Assembly: GCA_030674185.1 (NCBI GenBank)
Contig: JAPXFY010000021.1
Span: 72,236,294-72,251,293 of the forward strand
From: Monoplex corrugatus
Taxonomy: Eukaryota > Mollusca > Gastropoda > Littorinimorpha > Ranellidae
Direction: 5' to 3'
DNA: 15,000 nt
Under the pieces are notes generated by a model. It did no database searches, was not told the origin of the DNA, and was given only the letters and a program-made list of their open reading frames with translations. This document shows, piece after piece, positions 8,467-15,000 of this stretch (position 1 is its first letter; every line of letters starts with the position of its first letter). The position numbers and the translations under genes were made by a program.

Positions 8467-8591
8467 GACAACAGCAGAAGGGCATCCAGGATCATGACCT
8501 GGATGTGGCCCGGCCCCCCGAGAGTGTAAGGAATTCAGGGCCGAAAACACTTGTCTAAAGGGGGTTACTTCTCTGAAGACCTTCTGTTGTC
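8467..8591 (+). other. structured 3' tail RNA of R2-like LINE, copy 1
   Basis: Three stems can form. The closing stem is GACAACAG (8467-8474) with CTGTTGTC (8584-8591). The hairpin is CATCCAGG (8483-8490) with CCTGGATG (8498-8505) and a 7-nt loop. The internal stem is GGCCC (8507-8511) with GGGCC (8538-8542). The same three stems occur in copy 2 with compensatory changes. Confidence 0.75.
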
Positions 8592-8618
8592 TAGCTCTCC
8601 CTAGAGTTTCTTTCTACC

Positions 8619-8634
8619 TGCCATCGAGGATTTA
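8619..8634 (+). repeat. right target-site duplication of R2-like LINE copy 1
   Basis: TGCCATCGAGGATTTA, a 16/16 match to 7907-7922, placed directly after the element's 3' end (…GAGTTTCTTTCTACC). Confidence 0.9.
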
Positions 8635-9599
8635 ATCTTTTTGAATCTTAATTTTATTTTCCAACAGTATAGATACAAGTATCAGCACATATTGAAAGGT
8701 ACCTATCTACGTGAATTAGACTGCATAACAGGGCTGCACTCTACACGTACTTTCGTAATATATCCTGCAGTTAACTAGACTCGAGAGATACAATACTTGT
8801 GGTGTCGGTCACGATATTTGAGCAGCATCCTCAGTTGGGCCTTTGTGAGATGATTGAAATTCAATTGTATGGTCCCAGTTTTCCTAATGAGAACATAGTT
8901 TGCTTTATATCGGGATTGGAGACGGCTGAAAAATCCCAAAATAATATCATGTAAATGAACTGATAGGGATTTGAACCTCCAACCTCCCAATGATCCGTTT
9001 GTTGTACAAACTGCTTCTTCACAAATATTTCACATGATGAGTCACAAACGTTCCTCTACATGAAAAAACGAAACAAAACACTTTGTTACTCAGTGAGAGA
9101 GAGAGACAGAGACAGAGACAGAGACAGAGAGAGTGGGGGGGGGGGGGGGGTTGCTGGGTTTGTGGTAACTTCGCACAAATACGTGCGCGTGTAGGGTTAT
9201 GAAATATATTTGACGTCGCGTTCATTCCATGACGCATCTTGCGCAGCCATATCAGTTGAGATAATAATATCAGTGACGTAGATCTCGACAGAACACGTTA
9301 ACAGCAGAACATGAGGATACATGAATTGATTTTATAGTTCAGTTCCTCGCTCTCTTTGTTTGCTTGTCCCTGTTCAAGAACAAAAGTAAGTTGCTACGAC
9401 GCAGTTTCTTTCCATGACAATCGTTATTATCACTTTTTAAAAGTAATTTTTTATTGTTCAGGTTTTCTGCGTAATTTGGACGTGCTGGTGAGGTCTTGAA
9501 ATTCTAATTAATTCATGGGTTTTATATATTCTATTGTCGGCAATATCCACATCTTTGTCTGTAAACACTTCTACGATGAAGACTGAACGAACTGTATAC
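8635..9599. other. unassigned sequence with GA/G-run repeat and a tRNA-like trace
   Basis: No gene is recognised. A GA/GACA run at about 9093-9133 ends in an 18-nt poly-G (9137-9150 and neighbours). A tRNA-like B box on the minus strand is listed separately. The 8775-8990 minus-strand frame has no recognised motif. Confidence 0.5.
8966..9020 (-). other. tRNA-derived trace (B box and anticodon-arm-like part), possible SINE remnant
   Basis: On the minus strand, GGTTCAAATCC at 8968-8978 is a consensus box B. Upstream of it, GTTT-GTACAAC-AAAC (8997-9011) has the form of an anticodon arm with a 7-nt loop and T at position 33. No convincing box A is found at the expected distance and the T-stem is poor. 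It is therefore a decayed or partial tRNA-derived repeat, not a tRNA gene. Confidence 0.35.
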
Positions 9600-9605
9600 G
9601 TTGGT

Positions 9606-12205
9606 GTACTATGGACAGCAGAATCAGCGAGGAGGAGAAGAAGCAAAAAGAAGAAGATCCAAGATGGCTTCTTTAAAGACCCCTTCAAATTTGCCAGGAA
9701 CCTGTTTGAGCAGCCCAAAACCGGGACTCTCACAGCGGACAAAGAGCTCTAGAACAGCATCTCAGGAAAACATATTCTGACCCTCAGAGCGAGGCACCGC
9801 TTGAAATCCAGGATATGGTTCGTCCTGCAATGCCAGATAAAATGTTAAACAACAAGCCACCAACACTGGGTGAAGTAAAGAAAGTGGTGGAGAAAATCAG
9901 AGCCAAATCATCACCTAGGCCTAACGGAATACCTTACTTACTTACTGTACACGTGTCCCAGTGTCCTCCAGTGGCAACCAATGGATGATAGCTGATGGAG
10001 TGTACATTCCAAAAGAACACAACTCAACTGACATCAGCCAGTTCAGACCAACATCACTTGTGAACGTCGAAGGGAAAATATTTTCCGTCATGGCCACAAC
10101 ACTGACCAAATACCTACTGGTAAACAAGTGCCTGGATTTGTCAGTCCAAAAAGGAAGCATCTCAAGAGTGTCAGGCTATGTACAGCATGCCACAATGATT
10201 TGGGAAGCAATCCAAAGAGCTAGGACAGAGAAGAAAGATCTCGAGGTATGTGACTGGATCTGGCTAATGCGCATGGATCAGTCCCGCACAAGATGATTCA
10301 AATAGCCCTGGAGATGTATCATGTCCCAAAGAATATCCGAGGAATGCTGAAGACGTAGTTTAATGGCATGTCATTGTGGTTCTCTACAAAAGAATACACT
10401 ACAGACTGCATAAAAACTGGAAGTAGGCATAGCCAGTGTCTGTGCAATTTCTCCAATACTGTTCGTGTTAGCAATGGAGGTCATCTTGAAAGCAGCAGTG
10501 AGGACTTGAGGCCCAGCTGACCTCGGAAACGGATACCAAATACCCCCACTAAAAGCCTTCATGAATGACATGACAGTGCTTTCCACAGAAGAAGAAGAGA
10601 CACGCGGGATCCTGAAGCAGTTGGACAAAGTCGTCACTTCATCTGGGATGGATGTCAATCCGTAAAAGTCATGGAGGCTCTCACTGAGGAAAGGTAAAGT
10701 ACATGAAACAGTAACGTTTACTGTCGCCAATCAGTCCATTCCAACAGTGACAGAAAAGCCTCAAAAGGTGGTATGACGACTCCCTGAAAGATACACAAAG
10801 GGGTAAGGAAATCAAGCAACTGGCAGAAGAAAGTTTACAGGTAATAGACTACTGTGGCCTTCTTGGCAAATACAAAGTATAGTGGCTGCAGTACATACTG
10901 ATTCCAAAGCTCCTCTGGCCTCTGTTGATATAAGGTCTGTGTACTAGCACAGTGGAATCAGTGGAGGTCAAAACCAACAAATACACAAGGAAATGGCTTG
11001 GTGTCTCACTGACGTTGCGCTCTACTGTCGCCAGGCAAAGCTGAAGCTACCCCTAAAATCCATTGTCCAGGAGTACAAGGCAGGAAAGGTCAGGCTTCTT
11101 AGCGTGCTTGAAGACTGTGGAGATAGGGTTGTGAGATCAGTCCAGCCCAAGCTGAGGACTGATACGAAATGGAAAGTCCAGGAGGCGCTGGTCTCAGCCA
11201 AAGAAAACCTCATGGTCAGAGAAATCATAGGGCACACATAGACCAACAGGCAGTGACTGGGATCAACAAAAATGGAATGGTGGTCAAAGGTCAACGGGAA
11301 GGCAGAAACAGATATGTTAATACAAGGAATGAAGAAAGAAGAGGATGGCCCAAGACTTCAGAAGGCAGTTCAACAAGGCCAGCAGGGCCAGTGGACGACT
11401 TGGGACAAAACACTCCAAAGAACTCTAAGCTGGAATGACTTGTGGCATATGGCCACTCTCGGGATCTGTTTCATCCTCAGATCTGTGTATGACCTCCTGC
11501 CCTCAAATGCTAATCCGGTGAAATGGAGAAAATCAGATAACCCTGCTTTCCTACTATGCCAGGGCAAAGAGACAGTGGAACATGTCCTGAGTTCATGCAA
11601 AGTAGCGCTAACCCAAGGAGGGTACACATGGAGGCACAATCAAGTGCTTCAAGAGATCGCACAAGCGATCAGCTCTGTGACCAGCACTGCCAGAGAGAGA
11701 GAGAACAAAAAAAACTCGCCACAAGAAACTCCAACAACCTTCTACACGGCAGGAGGCAAGAAAAAGTGGCCTGGAAAAGATGATACACCCAGAGCATGGA
11801 AGCCGGGTCTGCTGGGTGAAGCAGACGACCGGGAGTGCACAGCAGATCTCCCACAATGAAAAAAAACACCCAGAAATCATCACCAAGAGTGTGATGAGAC
11901 CGGACGTAGTTCTGCATTCCCATCATCCAAACAAATAATTCTGATCGAGCTAACTGTACCATATAAAAGTAGAATGAAGGAAGCCCATATCTACAAGACA
12001 GAAAAGTATGCTAGTCTAGCCGGCAACTTGAGGACATCTGGCTTTCAAACCAAAGTCCTCACCATAGAGGTTGGAGCAAGGAGCCTATAATTTCATGAAG
12101 CAGCTGTCGATTTCGGGAAGAGAGAGGACCAGAGCCCTAAATGTAATGGCAGAAACAACGGAAAAAAATCTTCAGCTGGATCTGGACCAGAAGGAACAAA
12201 AGTGA
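9606..12205 (+). pseudogene. broken R2-like LINE polyprotein (RT, zinc knuckle, restriction-like endonuclease)
   Basis: Segments in order, over several frames: FFKDPFKFARNLF; PPTLGEVKKVVEKIRAKSSP; VYIPKEHNSTDISQFRPTSL and NVEGKIF at about 10000-10083; LDLANAHGSVPHKM, the motif A region, with its Asp at 10257-10259; AISPILFVLAMEVILKAA; FMND at 10558-10569, the site of the catalytic FMDD-type box; LIPKLLWPL; QAKLKLPLKSIVQEYKAGKVRLL; a long open piece at 11272-11859 with TLSWNDLWHMA and FILRSVYDLLPSNAN; and a C-x7-H-x4-C knuckle at 11557-11598 whose first Cys is replaced (FLLC). TWRHN (RHN at 11632-11640), RPD (11897-11905), IELTVP and EEVGAR-like endonuclease motifs follow. The stop is at 12203-12205. 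Frameshifts, stops and small deletions, one of them between VLQW and WMIADG near 9970, make it inactive. Confidence 0.8.
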
Positions 12206-12242
12206 ACTTCATAAGGTTTAAAATTCCTCTATATGCTGCTGG

Positions 12243-12340
12243 TGACCGATAGCCAAGTGGTTAAGACATACGTCACAAGGTTGATTTTGTCTTGAGAAAC
12301 TTAACCATCTGGATGGGCGGGTTCGATTCCCGGAGGACAA
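12243..12340 (+). other. tRNA-like module in 3' UTR of R2-like LINE copy 2
   Basis: Box A TAGCCAAGTGG starts at 12250 and box B GGTTCGATTCC at 12320; both fit the consensus. A T-stem of four pairs forms (CGGG/CCCG). The 70-nt spacing is longer than in a normal tRNA and would need a long variable arm or an insert. The D-arm start AGCCAAGTGGTTAAG resembles tRNA-Ser/Leu, but the acceptor ends do not pair, so a functional tRNA is unlikely. It sits between the ORF stop and the structured tail, as in copy 1. Confidence 0.65.
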
Positions 12341-12363
12341 TTTTCCAATCAAAGAAAAATGGT

Positions 12364-12483
12364 GACAGCAGAGCGGCATCCTGGAGTCACGACCAGGATG
12401 TGGCCTGTCCCCCTTAAACTGTCAGGAGTTAAGGGCCAAAACTCTTGTTGAAGGGGTTTCTCCTCTGAGGACCTTCTGCTGTC
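12364..12483 (+). other. structured 3' tail RNA of R2-like LINE, copy 2
   Basis: The closing stem is GACAGCAGA (12364-12372) with TCTGCTGTC (12475-12483). The hairpin is CATCCTGG (12377-12384) with CCAGGATG (12393-12400) and an 8-nt loop. The internal stem is GGCCT (12402-12406) with GGGCC (12433-12437), with one G-U pair. An alternative internal pairing, CCCTTAA with TTAAGGG, is possible in this copy only. Confidence 0.75.
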
Positions 12484-12530
12484 TGGCTCTCCCCAGAGTT
12501 TTTTTATACTACTACTGAGTACAGCTCATG

Positions 12531-12840
12531 TCGTTTTCAAAGCAGAAGAGTTGATCGGCAAACTGTTGATACTGTACTATTGTTTATGCTCGTATCAAAC
12601 TGTTATTTCAACAAATCTATGCTATCTGGAAACCAAATGAAAGCTTCTAACATTACCCAAACTCGTCAGTTAGGCAGAAATAAGGTTATATATTACCCAT
12701 AGCCTGGCAAAGTCCTAAGCCCCCATGTGTTACATAGACTTCACACCCACACCCAACACCATAAGGCATCAAACCCCATGCCTCTTTTTATCAAAACATG
12801 AAATGTAGACGTCAGTTTCCAAACTGGTAACACACCATCT
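12531..12840. other. unassigned sequence
   Basis: Nothing beyond ordinary AT-rich sequence is seen between the LINE 3' end and the 13-bp array. Confidence 0.5.
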
Positions 12841-12918
12841 CTACTAGTGCAGTCTACTAGTGCAGTCTACTAGTGCAGTCTACTAGTGCAGTCTACTAGT
12901 GCAGTCTACTAGTGCAGT
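12841..12918. repeat. 13-bp tandem array, six copies
   Basis: CTACTAGTGCAGT repeats perfectly from 12841, 12854, 12867, 12880, 12893 and 12906. It then decays (TTACCAGAGCAGG). Each unit contains the palindrome ACTAGT. Confidence 0.97.
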
Positions 12919-14440
12919 TTACCAGAGCAGGAATAACAAGGAGATCAAAAGAAAATTCAGTCAGAAAATGTGCTCCTCATTGGTTGCTTAATGAACAATG
13001 CAAAAGATATAAAACATTTCTTGCTCTTTGGACTGAAGGAATCTCTGGAAATGACAGTCATATCCTCAGTAAGTCAATTTGTGTTACGCTCAGAAAGTTA
13101 AAAAAGATGTACACTGGTTTCACAGCTCAGTCTGTGTTATTGGGGTCAGGTTCAAATCACGCTTCTTTGTTGTTGCTTTACATGCCAGTGGCCTAACGGG
13201 CAGAATATACAAGCTAAACCTACGTTCGATCATGTCCAACTTACACTTGACCATGTCCAATGTTCCAACGCTCAGTTCTCAGTTTCAGTTATTTTCAAGC
13301 TTTTCACAGTTTCATTTAGAACATTTGATGCAAAGAAATGCAAAACAAAACAGCATCACTTAATTTAATTGTAATAAGATTATAACAAACATTTCAATTC
13401 ATATACAATATTCCATGTGCTTATACATGTATTTCAAGAATCATAATGACCAATTAAAAACAACATCAAAAGCAAACAAACAAACAAACAAACAAACAAA
13501 CAAACAAACAAACAAACAAACAAACTAAAATCTCTTTTTCATTACACAGCAGAACTTGTTAAAAATTCAGAATCTCCGTCATATTTCATTACGTACACTG
13601 ACATACGTGTTTTATAAATCCTGTAAATAATATCAAGTTTCGGTAGTTATAAAAGGTACACATGACAGTCATTTTGTCCTAAAGGTGTGCGAACTCCAAG
13701 TCAGTTTTCCATTGTACTATTGTATGTGATACTTTTTGACAAGATGTTTGAAAAGGGTTTATGTTTGGTAGAGTCTTTTAAAATTTGCTTTCATAACTGT
13801 ACATTTTCCCGAGAAGGACAATTAAATCAAACAACGAATCTATGTGCATTTTTTCTTCTATACTTAATGATAATACATTTTCAGTCAATCTGATATTTGC
13901 ACAGGTTAAATATTGTGATTTCAACAATTCTTCGATCCTTCCTCAGGACCACGTCGTGTGTAAACAGTTCCAAAATATATTATCAATATTGCCTATCGTT
14001 TCCAAACAAAAAGTCATAGCAACGATTGTTTGCAAGTTCAGTTTCTTTCAATATGGCATTAGTTCCGATAATTCTATGTACAATACGTATCTGTAGACGT
14101 TTCAATTTAACTTGTTATATCATATGGATTTTTATAAATACTTTTACCATGGAATATATGTTCCCAATTTATCTGCCACAGTCTTGACCAACGTCCAGTA
14201 TTGGTGCATGCCCAGATACATTTGTGATATTATCGATGAATCAGTGACCCCTCTGGAAGTACACTCAGTCTGTCTTGATACATGCACTTAGAACACCCGA
14301 CCATTGCTGATACGTTACAAATATACTGTCTTTACAACGTGTCTGTACCAAGTTTGGTAGAGATTCGTCTAGAAACAGCAGACAAATAAATATTTTTGTG
14401 ACTAATTTTCTATTTGTGCACTTAAATTTGCTTTTATTTG
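12919..14440. other. AT-rich unassigned sequence with (CAAA)n
   Basis: A long perfect CAAA array lies at 13471-13524. Several tRNA box-like strings occur at 13123-13234 but are too close together for a tRNA. Frames at 12912-13363 and 13687-14096 have no recognised domain. Confidence 0.5.
13471..13524. repeat. (CAAA)n microsatellite
   Basis: About thirteen uninterrupted CAAA units. Confidence 0.97.
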
Positions 14441-14504
14441 GTGGTATAAGGACGCATACTGGACGTGTCAGTGACGTAGAGAAGTGTGTGAGATGGAGCC
14501 AGGG

Positions 14505-14512
14505 TGACGTCA
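14505..14512. promoter_or_regulatory. CRE-like palindrome TGACGTCA
   Basis: A full 8-bp CREB/ATF consensus overlaps the A of the candidate ATG at 14512. A second core, TGACGT, lies at 14472-14477. One 8-mer can occur by chance, so promoter function is only an inference. Confidence 0.3.
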
Positions 14513-14633
14513 TGGGAAACTGCATATCCAGCGAGCTCAGTTCAGGGGACGTTACTCAGACTCTGATAGTGGATGTTCAGAAGGCTATCGCTGATTATGT
14601 GTGGAAAAACTATCACACTTCTGAATTAACACG
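14512..14633 (+). CDS. candidate first coding exon, N-myristoylated protein (hypothetical)
   Basis: The ATG at 14512 has G at -3 and G at +4, a fair start context. The frame encodes 40 residues plus two bases. It starts MGNCISSELSS, which fits an N-myristoylation signal (Gly2, Ser6) with Cys4 as a possible palmitoylation site. The rest, with DVTQTLIVDVQKAIADYVWKNYH, has mixed composition unlike the surrounding AT-rich sequence. It ends in ACG followed by the donor-like GTATGT at 14634-14639. No stop interrupts the frame upstream as far as 14398, so an upstream start is also possible. I do not recognise the protein family. If real, the intron begins in microsatellite sequence, and an acceptor-like site lies at 14932-14937. 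It could equally be a chance open frame. Confidence 0.35.
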
Positions 14634-14678
14634 GTATGTATGTGTAGTCCATCCGTACATCTGCCATTTGGTTCAATA

Positions 14679-14679
<1 letters not shown>

Positions 14680-14767
<88 letters not shown>

Positions 14768-14774
14768 AAGAGAG

Positions 14775-14829
<55 letters not shown>
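14680..14829. repeat. (AC)n(GA)n compound microsatellite
   Basis: AC dinucleotides run from 14680 to 14753, then GA dinucleotides to 14829 with a few interruptions. His/Thr-rich and Arg/Glu-rich frames here are repeat read-outs. Confidence 0.97.
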
Positions 14830-14832
<3 letters not shown>

Positions 14833-14910
14833 CACACTCATCCATCGACAAAGGGCTTTGTTTACCCATATCTAAAGGGACTTATAAAATCTTTTACTAT
14901 TTACGTTTTG

Positions 14911-14937
14911 CTTTTTTTTCTACCCAATTTGTTTCAG
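14911..14937 (+). other. acceptor-like polypyrimidine tract and TTTCAG
   Basis: A T-rich tract (CTTTTTTTTCTACC) leads into TTTCAG, with AG at 14936-14937, and a branch-like TTTACTAT stands upstream. Joined to the donor at 14634, the frame would stay open to the window edge, but the residues are Phe/Tyr-rich and intron-like. Such sites occur by chance in AT-rich DNA. Confidence 0.25.
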
Positions 14938-15000
14938 AGTCACAGTATTCTTTTGTTATTTTAACTCAAGCACTTTTGCGATTTATCTGAATATCGATAT

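Larger units (their letters stand above)
7923..8618 (+). mobile_element. R2-like LINE copy 1: 5'-truncated and internally deleted
   Basis: A 696-bp insertion between perfect 16-bp duplications. It contains a piece from just after the RT (KYKVWC, LIPKLLWPLLIYD, CTSTVEAMEAKI), a deletion junction near 8038-8042, the second half of the endonuclease domain, a stop at 8333-8335, and a 3' UTR with a tRNA-like module and structured tail. Compared with copy 2, about 950 bp are missing, covering the zinc knuckle and the first endonuclease motif. The first 6 nt (CAAAGT) do not align with copy 2 and repeat a nearby CAAAGT, which may mark the 5' junction. Confidence 0.85.
9600..12525 (+). mobile_element. 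R2-like LINE copy 2: long but frameshifted, with 3' UTR
   Basis: The element is recognised from the N-terminal side of the RT (GFFKDPFKFARNLFEQPKTGTL) to the 3' end (…CCCCAGAGTTTTTTTATACTACTACT). The layout is RT, a thumb-like region, a CCHC knuckle, an RHN motif and a PD-(D/E)XK-type endonuclease, then a 3' UTR with a tRNA-like module and structured tail. A single ORF with a C-terminal restriction-like endonuclease is the plan of the R2/NeSL/CRE group, as opposed to APE-type LINEs. The left edge is set by loss of recognisable protein; the true 5' end and any target-site duplication were not found. The right flank does not match that of copy 1. Confidence 0.85.

Noticed and set aside
12243..12340. 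Functional tRNA-Ser or tRNA-Leu gene
   Set aside because: Acceptor ends do not pair and the box spacing is about 70 nt; its place in the LINE 3' UTR fits a tRNA-like repeat module better.
12912..13068. Possible exon starting MQFTRAGITRR and ending at a GTAAGT donor at 13069
   Set aside because: The donor is good, but the peptide has no recognised feature and the frame begins in the 13-bp satellite.
13123..13234. tRNA gene or SINE from box-like strings CAGCTCAGTCTG, GGTTCAAATCAC, TGGCCTAACGG and GTTCGATCA
   Set aside because: A-to-B spacings are about 26 and 34 nt, too short for a tRNA, and no cloverleaf can be drawn. A decayed SINE is possible but not supported.
14398..14964. 188-residue plus-strand frame taken as one protein
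   Set aside because: The second half is only the AC/GA repeat; only the first part, up to the donor at 14634, has plausible coding character.

Overview
The window looks like a non-coding, repeat-rich stretch of an animal nuclear genome. It has moderate to low GC, many long microsatellites ((TTCC)n, (GA)n, (AC)n, (CAAA)n, poly-C, poly-G) and minisatellites. It also holds decayed non-LTR retrotransposons of at least three types, and no bacterial-style operon or Shine-Dalgarno pattern. The mix of an endonuclease/RT LINE with a (TGA)n tail, a CR1/L2-type LINE and an R2-like LINE with a C-terminal restriction-like endonuclease, plus CTGAAA hexamer repeats, suggests a marine invertebrate, most likely a mollusc. 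That assignment is an inference. No intact protein-coding gene was found; one candidate first exon sits near the right edge.

Layout. 1-640: microsatellite and unassigned sequence. 663-2817 (+): a dead LINE containing seven tandem 92-bp units made from its own coding sequence, then a broken RT reading frame and a (TGA)n tail. 3831-4345: a 66-bp minisatellite. 4571-5411: CTGAAA repeat with hairpin, a duplicated block, and a 315-nt GA/GACA tract. 6063-6160: (AC)n. 6185-6850 (-): a 5'-truncated CR1/L2-like LINE end with an open 173-codon frame. 7907-8634 (+): a short, internally deleted copy of an R2-like LINE inside perfect 16-bp target-site duplications. About 9600-12525 (+): a longer but frameshifted copy of the same family. 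12841-12918: a 13-bp tandem array. 14505-14633: a CRE-like site overlapping the ATG of a possible myristoylated-protein exon ending in a GTATGT donor. The right edge is an (AC)n(GA)n compound microsatellite and an acceptor-like site.

The most interesting part is the shared 3' UTR of the two R2-like copies. Both carry a tRNA-like module with box A and box B between the ORF stop and a conserved tail. The tails can form the same fold: a long-range closing stem, an 8-bp hairpin and a second internal stem. Base pairs change in a compensatory way between the two copies (A-U to U-A in the hairpin, A-U to G-C in the closing stem). This points to a selected RNA element, plausibly the signal by which the element's own RT recognises its transcript. 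The tRNA-like head plus LINE tail also has the layout of a SINE embedded in its parent LINE.
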